Part shown: one piece after another, positions 37,092-49,275 of the stretch
Layout: each line of letters opens with the position of its first letter
How positions within the stretch are numbered: the stretch's first letter is position 1
From: Phylloscopus collybita
Lineage: Eukaryota > Chordata > Aves > Passeriformes > Phylloscopidae
Length of the DNA: 64,000 nucleotides
Direction: 5' to 3'
Assembly (NCBI GenBank): GCA_027886175.1
Contig: JAJNNQ010000026.1
Location: 19,188,001-19,252,000 of the forward strand
The notes under the pieces: model-generated
Told to the model about the DNA's origin: nothing
Databases searched by the model: none
What the model saw: only the letters and a program-made list of their open reading frames with translations
Translations under genes and position numbers: made by a program

Positions 37092-37475
37092 TTGTCATGG
37101 TTTAAATTCAGCCAGCAAATAAGCACCCCACAGCCACTACTTACTGACCAACAGTGGGATAAGGGAGGAAATTGGAAGAGTAAAAGTGAGAAAACTTGTG
37201 TGTTAAGACAAAGATAGTTTAACAGGTAAAGCAAAAACTGCATACACAAGCAAATCAAAATAAGGGAATAATTCACTGATTCTCAACCATGCCCAGGAAA
37301 GCAGAGCTCCTTCACATGTAGTGGCTGCTCGTGAAGACAAATGCCATCACTTCAAACTTCCCACCCATTCTTTCTTCTTCCCTCACTTTTGTGTGTTGAG
37401 CGTGATGCCACATGCTATAGAACATCCCTTTGGTCAGTTGCTGTCAGCTATCCTGGCTGTAACCCCTCTTGGGAG
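37092..37475 (-). mobile_element. Truncated LTR of an avian endogenous retrovirus
   Basis: The plus strand opens with TGTCATGGTTTAAATTCAGCC, which in a common avian LTR family is the reversed 3' end. It proceeds through 'cagcaaataagcaccccaca', 'cagtgggataagggaggaaa', 'aagtgagaaaacttgtgtgt', 'gacaaagatagtttaacagg', 'taaagcaaaaactgcataca' and 'cctttggtcagttgctgtca', 'gctatcctggctgtaacccc'. It then stops abruptly near 37475. The remaining third of the LTR, visible in the copy at 55332-55929, is missing. The breakpoint shows a deletion or an old rearrangement. No internal retroviral gene is seen beside it. Confidence 0.85.
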
Positions 37476-39894
37476 AGACAAATGTCAATGGTTAATGATT
37501 CAAACAACTGACCACTTGCAAAAGCAGCAGTGTTTTGCTGAGGATGTGCAGGATCACAGCCCAGGGACAGAGGGGGTGAGCACAAGCCACCCATCACCAG
37601 GGGCCACAAGCTGGGGTTTGGGCCACATCTGGAAAAGACCAGTAAGAAAAAATTCGAGCAAGGTGGGATGCTTTTTATCATGACAATATCCTCCCTTACA
37701 CAAGGCTCAGGTGTGAAAACTCCCCTTGGGAGAAGTACCAGGACATTCACACATAGGCTAGAAAGTCTTCCTGCCTTCTGATGGGAGGCTTAGCTACACT
37801 GACATGAGAAGGAGCTGCCAAGTCTTAGAAGATGTTATAAACCATCAAAGACACCTGAAACACCTGCAGACTCATTTCTGGGGCTTCCACAAGAGGAAGA
37901 AGCATGACATACAGTGTTGCAGCTGACAGTGTAAAATTCACCCCCACAGGGAAGGTACCTGGGTGTACCTAAGCTGTACCTGTGCAAACCTAAGCTATGT
38001 TAACCCATTGAACTCTGTGGTTTGGGCCCCATACCCAAAAAATCAACACTGTGACCATTTAACAAATGGACATCAAAATTGCAACAAGCAAGTCTCACTG
38101 ATTATTCCATGAGTGGTGAAACCTTTCCTCTCTTCTATCCCTCTCCACTTAACATTTCTCTTTCTATTCTTTATAAATATTCTGAGGTGTTATTTTTATG
38201 CTTTTATATTGCTATATTTCTACAGATATTATCAAAAATAATGGTTACATCTCCTTTCTGTCACAACCAAATTGTTGTAAAATAAACCCTACATGTTTTT
38301 ATTATTATTTTTAGATATTTACTTATTTAAAGATATATAAACATTTGTTGTGATAATGAGCAATGTAGGAACCCCAGGCAGGTGCAAAGGACTGTTTTTT
38401 ATTGCCAAAAATCAGGCCTTTTTAGGCAGTTAGCCAGTTATCAGTTTACATTGTCTTAAGGCACAACAATAATACAATAATTCAGTGTTGTTTCACTCTA
38501 GTTTTGCCCCAAGGGAAAGTCCAACCATTAGTCAGAAGCAGGTGTTCATGGAATTCTCAATACCAGAAGTTAGAGAGTCTGAGTACTACAAAGCTTAGAG
38601 AAATGCTGGTATCAGCCTTGCTGTTATCCTCATGAGGTTTAGGGATGAGAGAATAAAAATTGTTAGTTACTGCATGAGAAATGATTGGTGGTGAAAACTA
38701 CTTGTAAAAATTAAAAGGAATGAGAAAAAGAAATTTAGCCATCTAAATGCTAGTGGCATTTTCTATTTTATGCAATGTCCTTAATAGCATAATTGAGACG
38801 TATACCGACATAATGTATTTGGTATTTCAAATCCTGAGAAGAAATAGTGTTCCTCATACTATGAAGATTCACTGTGCAAAAGAATAGCAGGGTGTTTCGG
38901 GACATGTGCCTTTTCCAAATCTGCTTTAGAGTATAGTCACAAATGCTCTCTGTCACACTTCACCATGAAACAACAGGTAAAAAATTCTCATTTGAGAGTA
39001 AACAAGAATGTTTATCCAGCAGCCTTCTACCAACTGAATGCTGTTAGCAGGTTGTTCACATTCTCTCTCTTGAGCTTTAACTACCTAGAGAATTTTATAA
39101 ATCTGATAGTTGAAGTAAGGAATCTTACTGGTATATTCTTACCTACAGGGTGTTGTGCAGCTTATTTCCATTTGTATTTGCTAAAGCTAGTCTTAATGTC
39201 CTGGCATTTGAGGCATCCTATGCTTTTACAACTCCACTGAAAATTCTATTTACTGCACTAAAAGTTTTTGACTATTTGAATTTACCTTGATAATTATGGA
39301 TTTTCGTATTTCTTACTCATTTAATTATTTTTACAAGCCTTTTACAAGGCTGATACAAACGTCTGTGGGCGATTGCTCACAGCAGAGCCACAGTCACAGA
39401 CGATGTGCAGAGGATGGACTCAGACAAGCTAAAGTTTCTACTTTCTGGAGGAATCCTCTCATGAGGGCTGAGGCTCAGTCAAGATATACCGATGTCTGCT
39501 CATCAGCCATAGCTATTTTTTTGTAAACAAGAACTTCTTTTTCATAAGGGGAATTTAATCTTCAGTACACCATAGAACACTTTTTTAAAAAATTCTTAGT
39601 ATATCTTATTTACAAAACAAAATTAATTTGAGACATGACTGATGAAATCTAACACATGCCTTGGTTTAATCTTGGCAATCATTGTATAGTCACTGTGTTT
39701 AGCTGACTCTTATTACCCCTGATGCACGTTATGCAACAGGAGGAGTGGTAGCAGGGTAATTGCAGGGGTTTTCCCTGAAATTATCAGTTTTCATGTACAA
39801 TTCTTACTTATCTTGCAGGTTGCTGCCTACATGCCATATCTCAGACCACTGCTCAGTTCTCAGCAATAGGTACAAGCATGCTGCCTATGTCCAC

Positions 39895-39949
39895 TTTTTT
39901 TTTTCTTCTTTTTTTTTTTTTCTTCTTTTTTTCTTTTTTTTTTTTTCCC
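39895..39949 (+). repeat. T-rich tract with periodic C
   Basis: T runs are interrupted by C at irregular spacing (CTTCTT, CTTCTTTTT). The 55-base polypyrimidine stretch ends at CCCTAAAG. Confidence 0.9.
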
Positions 39950-42900
39950 TAAAGTTAACCATATCTTTTTGTGGGTACTGTAAATAGAGGCAAGGGAGGA
40001 AAAATCCACCGACAAGGCTTTATCGGAGGAAGACTAGAGAAGTACCTCAGCACACTGAAATGCAGTCACTCCTGCCTTAAAACTCCCACTGAGATCTGAA
40101 ATCAGTCAATGCTGCCAGAAATTGATATGGAGGGAAGCAACAGTTCTCCCTGAGAGAGTGAATGGCACAGAACTCCCTCCCCTGAGCTCAACAGCAACAG
40201 GCAGGAACTGCCTCTTGCAATAACAAGCTGCTTCTCTGAATCCTGAACTCAGCAAGATCCAACAGCTTCTGCCTTGCACCAAAGCTGGGAGTTTGCTGAG
40301 AGGGAGCCCCACCACCTCATCGTGAATCTGTGGGGTGGGGGAGCAGGGACAGGGCTGGCTGGGCAGGTGTGGTGACAGAAACTGCAGCAGCCTGAAGACC
40401 ACTGTCATTAACAGAAAGAGAGGCACAGAGCACATGGTCACAGCACCAAAATCAGTAAGGGGGTGAAAGGAAGATTAAGTGGGAGAAAATATTTTTAGAA
40501 ATTGCTATGATAAAGAGGAAGAAGAAATTTGGAAAATTCTTGGATCACACCAGCTTATTATAACAGAAAATCTTTCTAGACAGTTTGTCAACAGCATTAC
40601 TCTGGAAGGTCATTGTTGATGTGATGTAGGAGATCAGAGATCACTAACAATTTCTGAAACATTTCACTTGATTCTCCTTTCATGACTGTCATTGTCCCTC
40701 ACTGACATTTAATTGACCCTATCTTTTCATAACCAGACAATCTTCATTAGAAACAAAGTGAAAGCAGAAAGATATTACCAAAGAATGACCTCCAGGATCT
40801 CAAAGAACCGTTTGACTGATGAATGGAATTGCCATGATATTATTTTAAGATTTTTTTTCCAAAAATAATATGTTGGGTTACAGCTTTAAAAATATCAAAA
40901 GATGATTACAATATTGCAAAGCATCAAAATGGTATTTTCAGATCTGCATAAGAGATTTGCATGCTAAGAGTATAATCACCAGCAATCCCTTTTTGTACAA
41001 GTGGGTGTTCATATTTCCTACATGCCTCTCAACCCCATCTCAAATATTTAAAGTGCTACTTTATTCTGAATATGAAGCACTTGGATAAAGCATATCTATA
41101 AATAAGATTTGCCTCCCAAGTCTTCATTCTTTGTTGAACTTCATGTCAATCTGTCCATTCCATTTTGTTAGTTTTCATTAAAAACAACTAATTTATAGGC
41201 ATGATAAAGACAATTCAAGAGAGATGGAGGGGAAGGCCTACAAAGTGAGGCAGATTTTAAAATTTATACTGGTTTAGTATATCATTATGAAGTGTGCTGT
41301 TAAGTAGGCCCCAAACCATTAATAGTCTCTGAGATTTTGTTTACTTCCTGTCTGGCTTTGAAAGAATGCACCTAGAACAACATGTTCTGAAATGATCTAT
41401 GTCTCCCAGATAAACATCTTCAAGAAAATATGTTGGAAATGCAAAATATTGTGAGATGTTTTCTCTAAAATTCAACACTACACATTGAAATATGTAATAC
41501 AGTTAGTTGCCTCAAGGATTACAACAGCAAGAGTAGCTACAAAAGTTGTAAACTGAGATTATCAGTCACCACACAACACTTATTTAATCTACAGTTTCCT
41601 CATGCTCCCAAAGGACAGTTGTCCCTCTCTCCTGGCATTTGTCTACTGTCACAAATCTAGAACAGAGGACCTCCTTTTCTCCTATAAGTCAGATTTTCAG
41701 ATCAGGTAAAACAGAGAAGTACCCCTAAGTAAGTTAAAGTCCTACTCCAGAAATATCTTCAGGGTTAACTATGCAAAAGATTTGCTCTGTATTTTAGGAA
41801 GAGCCATTTTCCTCAGTGTCATGCTTTGCCATAGATTAATAAAGACTTCCTGGTATTTGTTAACCTGTGATTTCAAACCACTGTCATCTAAAAATGTGAC
41901 CCACTGGGAATTATTTAATTGTCAAAAAAAACTATATCTGGACTGCCTAAGACAGTGTTCTACAATGACACCCTTGTTTAGATAAATAGATAACTCTGGT
42001 AAAGACAGCTGGAGGCTGTGAATAGCTGAAATCAGGTAAATACTTTACTGCTTCTGCAAGACAGGTTTTTTTTATTATTATTATTTTCATTGTCTAAATA
42101 TCTACAAGAGGATCCTGAAGTTTAGTGGATCCTGTAGTATTAATGAGGAATAATGATAAACCTATTTGTAATAAGAAATATTTCACTTTAATACACATAA
42201 TGTATCACTAATACACATAGTGGCCTGACCAGGCTAGGCTGAATTTCTGTAGCTGAGAGAATGAACAGGAAGGAATTGTCTCATATCATAGCTAACAATC
42301 ACAAGTTTTTTGTTGCATTAAGTCAAATGAAATCTTCAGTCTTGTTCTTACTGTCAGTCCTACTCCCCTTTCCTGAACCAAAGTGTTTTCTGCCTTCCCT
42401 AGAGCTGCCCTGTGTCTCTCCTCCTTGCTCTTAAACTTGAAAATTCTCAGCGAGAATCAACAACAGATGTGAAGAATTAAGCACAGTGCAAGGAACAGGA
42501 ACAGCATTTGAACTATTGCTGATGCTTTACTCTTGCCCCTCCTGTGTAAATGCTTTTGGCCCAGACAAAGGGGGAAAAAAAAGTCTTTCTGGATTACCAG
42601 TTAGTTGGCTGTAGAGCTACAGTGCAAAAATCACACAGTCTTTTCCCAATCGATTGAAATAGGCTTGACAAATTCCATGAGCAAATGTGCATTATGCCTG
42701 TTCAATGCATGTGCTTATTGCATAATTTAACATGACAACTCATTGCATTTTAAAGAACAGAAAATGGTGAGAAAAAACTTAGTGCCAATAAAAGCTTTAA
42801 TGGTAAAGTCATTGAAGCTATGCTGGTCAGCTGCCAGTAGACAGAGGAGAAAGGACAATCACAAGACAACTTGATTTGAGAGAACTGACAGGAAGAGGCA

Positions 42901-43105
42901 TGGTATGGTGAGTAGTTTTGTATTTGAGTTTTCTAATCCCTGAAGTCTCTATGTGTCTTACTTCATCCTCTTTCTATAGAGTTCAAACCATATTGATTGA
43001 TTCTTCTTTTATGTGTATTGGATCTAATTCAAAACTGAAAGGACTCTAAAGAAATGCTATGTGATCCTATGTGATCCTGTGGAATAAATCATATTCTGAT
43101 ATAGG

Positions 43106-43108
<3 letters not shown>

Positions 43109-43144
<36 letters not shown>
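43109..43144. repeat. (TA)18 microsatellite within an inverted repeat
   Basis: Eighteen TA units are flanked by TTCTGATA (43094-43101) on the left and its reverse complement TATCAGAA (43143-43150) on the right. The whole segment can extrude as one long hairpin. Confidence 0.95.
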
Positions 43145-43149
<5 letters not shown>

Positions 43150-44420
43150 ACCATTATAGCACCCACATAACTGTACGACAAAATAAATCCTAAGAATACA
43201 TTAAGCCTGGACAGGGCCTCTCACTGCAATCTCCAGTACCATTTTGGAACCTCTGTAACAATTGTGACAAAGAACTATTTCATCTTCTTACTGCTTTACA
43301 TACTTTATATCCCATCTTTTTCTCGACTTCTCCCGTCCATCTTCAAAACCATTTCCCTTATTAAAAATTTGAAGGGAGTGTTCATAAATGTCTATCAGTT
43401 TAAGTAATAAATTTAATGATTAACACAAGTTGTTGAACAGATTAATTTTCAGTTATGCTGTTGACTGACTTTTTTTTTTCAGAGAAATATAAGACAGCTG
43501 AAGTCTTTGATGTTTTTTATTTTAATTTAATACTTGTTATGATGTTTTATAGTTATCTTAACAGCCAGTAAATTGCTCTTACAACAAAACTGTATAAAAA
43601 AGAGTTATATGACAAAGAAGAGGATATATTTATGCACAGAAAAATAAGTAATGTGTCATCAACGTTTTACGAATAGCTTGCAGTATATTTAGACCATATA
43701 TTTAGAGAACTAATGTGCAACAAATACTTCACACATAATCTCCTTATACTTTCTTAATTACAGTTTCTAAAATATACCTTCTTACTTCTTGGGCTGAAAT
43801 GAGACTGAAAATAAGAGTAGTGAAAAAATTCAATCTTCACTAGAAGGATAAAAATGTCAACATGATGTAGGAGTCAAATGTATGTTTTCAAGTGTTCGGT
43901 TTAGTCAGACTATATAATAACTGTTATGATACGAAAAAAGTAGTCATGGTTTCTGGAATAATTGTGTATATTCTTCTGCAAGACATTTACATGTGTTCTA
44001 CAAAGAATTCTTCCAAAAATAACCACACATGATATGTATAAAATCAACAAATACTATTTGAGGACTGTAAAATGGTCTACTCTTGTATACTCAAAGAGTT
44101 CCACTGCTTTTACTTACAAAAAACCTAAGTTGAAAAGTAATAAGGGGATAATTTGATCATAGTGAAAGAGTAGCTGAATAGTAAGACAAGACTAGATATC
44201 AGAAGTTCTAGAGATCAAATCTTCATACTATAATGAAAAAAGATCTCTTTACTCAAGTTCACGAGGGAACATCAGATAGCTCAATGAAATTTTGTGTGTA
44301 GAGTCATACAACAGGTGAGTGCTAAATAATCAAACATGCCACAAAATTTTAACTATACAAGTTTGTTTCCATAATGTGGAAAGTATAGAAATAAGCCTTC
44401 TTCTTCAGGAGATTTAAAAA

Positions 44421-44850
44421 TTCATAGAATCCCAGAAGGGTTTAAGTTGGAAGGAGTCTTAAAGATCACTGAGTTCCAACCCCCCTGCCATGGGCATGGA
44501 CACCTTCCACTAGACCAGGTTGCTCAAAAGTCTCATCCAGTCTGGCATTGAACAACCCCAGGGATGGGGCATCCAAAACCTCTCTAGGCAACCTGTTCCA
44601 ATGCCTTACTCCTCTCAGTGAAGAATATCTTCCTAACATCAAATAAATAATTCTCTCATTTTAAAGTAATTCCTCCTTGTTGCATCGCTACATGCTGTTT
44701 TACACAGTCCATCTCCAGCTTTCTTGTACCTTTTAGGTAGCTGCTCTAAAATCTTCCAAGAGCCTTCCTTCTCTTCTCCAGCCTGAACAAACCCAACTCC
44801 CTCACACTGTCTTCATAGGAGAGGTGCTCAACCTTTAAAAGACAATTCTG
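44421..44850 (-). mobile_element. CR1 LINE 3' fragment with ORF2 end
   Basis: The plus strand starts at 'attcatagaatcccagaagg' and continues with 'gatcactgagttccaacccc', 'gggcatggacaccttccact', 'agaccaggttgctcaaaagt', 'gggatggggcatccaaaacc' and 'ggcaacctgttccaatgcct'. Further on, the minus strand encodes EHLSYEDSVRELGLFRLEKR (within 44746-44850), which is the typical C-terminal part of CR1 ORF2. The rest of the element is absent and the frame between these parts is broken. Confidence 0.93.
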
Positions 44851-47800
44851 AACACCTTGATATGTGCTTGCATTGTGATAAATTTGCTTGATGACTGTAG
44901 TGCACTGCCTTTCAGGGACAAATACTTTTATACTCACCAGCCGCAGTCCTGTGTAGCTATGGAAATGAAATATTGGCTGTCACTGGGGGTACAAATGACA
45001 AGGAAAAGTATGCTGTATACCACTTCAGACATATAGCCATAACCTATAGGCAACAACTTCTCTTTTGCAACAGTTCTAATGTTACATGATTACTTCTCTT
45101 CTAGGCTCTGCTTTAATACATAACTGAATGTCAAAAATGTTCCTTAGGAGTTTGAATAATTTAGACAAACTAACAACTTTAATAGAATGTGAATTAAATG
45201 AGGACAGTTATAGCACTGACAAAAACTCACTTGTTAGTAGCTTTTCACCTTTAAACTTTTCTCTGCTCCTGTACTGCCTCTTGTATGATCACACCTCACT
45301 GGAAACATGCAGGAGATAGGGAGAGAGGGCAGAAAGAGATGCTGTTTCTGAAAAGAAAGAGTAAGCTAGAAAACATTAATACTAAACTGAGAAATTGAGA
45401 AAAGATACTTAGAAAATTTAGCTTTCTAATTGGAAAAGCAAATTAGGTGGACAGAACGTTTCCCAACTCTGTCTCAAATTCTGTTCCTGAGAATGAGTCC
45501 CAAAAGATCACCAAAATATGATGTCCTTGGTACAAAGAAGATAATTCTCTGCCCAGTGTTTTCTCAGCCTGCAACAGCAAGAGAGTTGCAGATCAAGCAG
45601 ACTGGTTTATGGTTATTTCTTGCACTAAAAACCTAAGTTTCCTGCTTCTATAAATATTAAAAATCGGCATATTTGTTATAATAAGGAAGAAAAAATTAGA
45701 AAGTCTTCTTATAGAAGATAGTGACAAAAAGTAATAGTAGTCAAGGAAAAGTTTTTAATTCCTGTTACTTTTAATGTCAGATCAAGATTAAAAATAATAC
45801 CTAAGACTGAAATATAACAGACCCTTACAGGGTTTTTCGGCAGACACCACAAGAGCAGTCCTACTCACCCCTTCTTGCCTGGCTGGTCTCCCATAGCAGC
45901 ACCTCCCGGAGTCGACCAGGGCAGGCAGTAGCTGCCACAGTCCTTCCCTGCACCCCATGCTCCCCATGACTTCCCCACAGAGTGATACTGATTTCCTAAT
46001 GCAAAGTGTGGCCTTTGAACAGACAAAACTGAAAAAATCTGTATCTAGACTTCAAATCAGGCATACATATAAAAATGTGTCCACAATTCTGCAATATCCA
46101 AGTTTTCTGCATCCGCATTTCTGAGAAGAAATTGCCCAGGGAACAAACTATCCACTTATTTCTGGTATCTTGATGAGGTTTTTCTCACATGTGTTGATGA
46201 TGAATGGTTTAGTCCCTCCATATAGTATCGGAAGAAAAAAAGCATTTCTTCTGGAAGTACAAAAGGCAAGATAACAATCATTCTGCCCAAGTTCTAAAGA
46301 AAAGGCTGGTATATGTCCTCAAAAAAAGGAAAATTGTCTTTTCCCACTATCCTGAAAGCTACAGCTGACTGTCATGATTTCTTTGTGCTTTAGCCCTGGA
46401 AAACTCAGCCTCGGGGGCTGCCATTACTACCACTTGGGAAGCAGTGGAAATACTGCCCCAGTGGAGACACAGCACTGGATCTCAATCTCTTCTAGCTTCT
46501 CAGGTGCAGAATGAAAGCAAGCCATGTTCTGCAGGGTGCTTCCAAAGCAGGGCTCTGTGGCTGACTCCCATCCTTATGCTTTGTTTATCCAAATGTGAAT
46601 AGTCTGAGCATCCTCTCTCCCCATCCTTCTTCTCCCTGGCTTTGGAAAACCCTGTTTGGTATGTACTGCTGGGGAGCTTGAGCCAGGCCTTGTTTTATAC
46701 CACATGCATCCCAAGGACATTTTTTCCATGGAAATCATAAATTTATATGGTGTTTGTTTCAGCTCATATATTTTAGATTCTGGAAATAGTTGTTTAGTAG
46801 AGGTTAGTTTAGTTGTTTAGTAGAGGTTTGCAAAATGTTTTCTCAGTTAATCTGAGCCACTTCCCTCTGAATGAAGTGCTACAAAATGTAGCTTCAAAAC
46901 TGACTTGCACTTTTCAGCTAATAATAATAAAAAAACCCTCAAAACATAAAATACCCCAAACCAACCATAAGAAGGGAGACAGGCAAGCAGTCCATATTGT
47001 ACTTACACCAGCTTTAATTGCAATTCTGGACAAGGTACTACTATTGCTAAAAATAATACCCTGCTTTGTTTTATGTTGCTTTTATGTTTGAGTCCTGACC
47101 TTGACATCAAACACAGGTTTTTTGGGGGTCTTGAGGATTTTTTTCTATTAATCCAGTTGCACTGAAACGGTCAATTTAAAACTTCTATTACTAGCCTTTT
47201 AGTCTTGACAAAGGTTATTTTTATTGTTGTTTCTATATAGAAAGTTCTATTATTTCATATGATTAGTATAAGAATTTTAAAATGTCTTAAATTGCAGTTT
47301 TCTGGAACCATAACCACTGATGGAAAATCAGAATAAAATGTCAGAGTTTTAACAACTGTTTCCTTTACAAGTCTCCATCTCTCAGCATTAAAATATTTAG
47401 CTGATTCTGAATATTTCCTGCAGCTTGGAGAAAATTCAGATTTTTTAACATTGGAATTAAAAATTTGTTGAGAGAAATAGTGACTTAGCAAAATGTATCA
47501 CAAATAATTTTAAATAACAGTAACAAATAACATTAGAAATTAGAAGAGTTTCATAACATCATAACGTCTATGGCCATTTTATGAGTTAATTGGCCCTCTG
47601 TGGATTTGTTTACTGAACAGGAAAGAGATATGACAAAAATGATCTTTTCATGTCCTTTTAAAATGACAAAAATAAGATAATCTCCAGGTGGTCTTTTTTT
47701 TGATGAATCATTTTCAAGCTTAGTGGTTACCCTGTGTTGTGTTCTGACATCTTGACAACAAAAAAAAAGTGCTTATAATGCTCCTACAGGGTTTGTTCTA

Positions 47801-48472
47801 AAGCCTTTCCCTACTGTTAAGCAGTAAATCAGTGACTGACAGGATTCCTAACCCACCACCTCCTGCCAGGGTGACATTAAATTTACACCATATACTGTAA
47901 TCTCCTTCTAGCTACCTAATAAGGACAAGAGAAAAGTCACTTCTAGTATCCCAGTTCCAAACCCTTGGGCAATTTCCTCACCAAACTGTACTAGTGGAAT
48001 GTTAGAAGGCACCTCACCTCAAAGTATTGTGATAGTCTGTTAAAATTACTCGGCCTTATTCAAAGATGGAAAAGGGCTTAAAATTCTTGTAAATTTCTGC
48101 AGAGTGTATTATTCACTTGAGCATATCTGTAAAGGATATGCTAAATAAAATCTGTACCTTTATACCACAGTGCCTATGCTTCTATCTCCTTAGCAGTATA
48201 GAAAACTATGAGAGCTGCATTGGTTTGGGACCGATGTGGGTCTCTGCATGTTGGAAGGGTTACTCTTAACTTTGTGGTAGTACTCTTACACTGAGCATGT
48301 TTACCCCTCCAGCCAGCTGGCCTCTGATGCTGCTGAGACATAAATAAGAGGCTGTGGCCCTCTTGCTCAGATGATAGGCTTTTTGTTAGCCTCTAGAAAC
48401 CACTGGTAAAGACACTGATCCCTGGAGTGGTGTCTGCAGCTGGGAAGGAAAGAGAAAAAGGGAAGGGTAACC
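44851..48472. other. Unique DNA with one GC-richer block
   Basis: No gene is recognised. The block 45830-46720 is GC-richer and may contain an old unclassified repeat, since TGTCATGATTT at about 46372 resembles the edge of an LTR. A 23-base tandem duplication lies at 46788-46828. The stretch 48300-48360 contains a TATA-like ACATAAATAAG but no other promoter-like context. Confidence 0.5.
46788..46828 (+). repeat. Tandem duplication, 23-base period
   Basis: AGTTGTTTAGTAGAGGTT occurs at 46788-46805 and again, identical, at 46811-46828, with AGTTT between the copies. Confidence 0.95.
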
Positions 48473-48612
48473 CTGAGAGTAGCTCAGTTGGCTGGAGCAC
48501 AGTGCTAATGGTGCCAAGATTGTGGGTTCAATCCCAGTACTGTCCATTTCAAGATGTAGAATCAGTGCTCCTCGTGAGTCCATTCCAAGTCAGAACATTC
48601 TGTAATATTTTC
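48473..48612 (+). mobile_element. tRNA-Ile-derived SINE with CR1-like tail
   Basis: The head resembles a tRNA-Ile gene. Box A is TAGCTCAGTTGG (48480-48491), an AAT anticodon lies at 48507-48509 within gctAATggtgccaag, and box B is GGTTCAATCCC (48525-48535). The tail 'gaatcagtgctcctcgtgag', 'tccattccaagtcagaacat', 'tctgtaatatttt' follows the CR1 3' terminus. This organisation matches a songbird SINE known from zebra finch (TguSINE1, named from memory). Such an element is transcribed by RNA polymerase III from the internal boxes and mobilised in trans by CR1 reverse transcriptase. The acceptor stem does not pair properly, so it is not a working tRNA gene. Confidence 0.82.
48480..48535 (+). promoter_or_regulatory. 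RNA polymerase III internal promoter (A and B boxes) of the SINE
   Basis: The A box at 48480-48491 fits TRGCNNAGYNGG exactly. The B box at 48525-48535 fits GGTTCRANNCC with A in the purine position. The spacing equals that of a tRNA gene. Whether it is still transcribed cannot be told from sequence. Confidence 0.75.
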
Positions 48613-48698
48613 CACATGGTCAGCATGCCACAGTCATCCCACAAGAGGGACGCAAGAAGGGCTTCCATCAGGCCTTCCTGGATGAATGATCATCTGCT

Positions 48699-49275
48699 TC
48701 ATAGTATCACAGGATCACAGAACAGTTCTTATGGGAAAGGGCCTTTGGAGATTGCCTAGCCCACACTCCGCTCTCAAAGCAGAATGAGCCAGACCAGATT
48801 ACCCAAGACTGTGTGTATCTCTCTGCAGAATATTTATAAGCATGGCTAAGACTACTGCCAAGCCTCCTTGTCTACATGTTAAACACCCCTAGATCAATCA
48901 GTCCTTCCTTGTATACATCCTAATAACCATAACTGGGCTTGCTCCAATATGCCTGTATCTCTTGTTCTGTGGAACCCAACAATAAACTGAGCACTCCAGC
49001 TGTGCCTCACCAGCAAAAATTAGGGGGAAAGGATCACATCCCTTGACCTGCTCCTTCTCATGCATCCTGTGATGCTGTTGGCCTGCTCAGGTGCAATCAT
49101 CTTTTTACAGCTCACGTTGAGCTTTCTGGCCACCAGAAGCCAGGTCATATTCTGCAAAGTTGTTTTGTAGCCAGTCAACCCCCTGCATACAGTTGCTGCA
49201 TGGGGTTGGTCCTCCCCAGTGGCAGGACTTTACAGTTCCCCATGTTAAACTTCATGAAATTCTTGTCAGCAGTCT
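48699..49275 (-). mobile_element. CR1 LINE fragment, about 580 bp
   Basis: This antisense copy starts with 'tcatagtatcacaggatcac' and continues with 'ttggagattgcctagcccac', 'gcactccagctgtgcctcac', 'tgttggcctgctcaggtgca', 'cacgttgagctttctggcca' and 'gttaaacttcatgaaattct'. It covers a longer 3' untranslated region than most other copies here and belongs to a different CR1 subfamily. The 132-codon plus-strand frame at 49160-49558 begins inside it and is an antisense artefact. Confidence 0.88.

Larger units (their letters stand above)
37476..44420. other. Unique DNA, with GC-richer segments
   Basis: No gene is recognised. Immediately after the LTR break, 37476-38040 is GC-richer than the surroundings and unclassified. 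A second GC-richer block lies at 40060-40445. T/C-rich and TA microsatellites occur at 39895-39949 and 43109-43144. The segment 42630-42830 resembles conserved non-coding DNA. Confidence 0.5.

Noticed and set aside
48473..48545. tRNA-Ile gene
   Set aside because: A and B boxes and anticodon are present, but the acceptor stem arms do not pair and a CR1-like tail follows. It is a SINE head.
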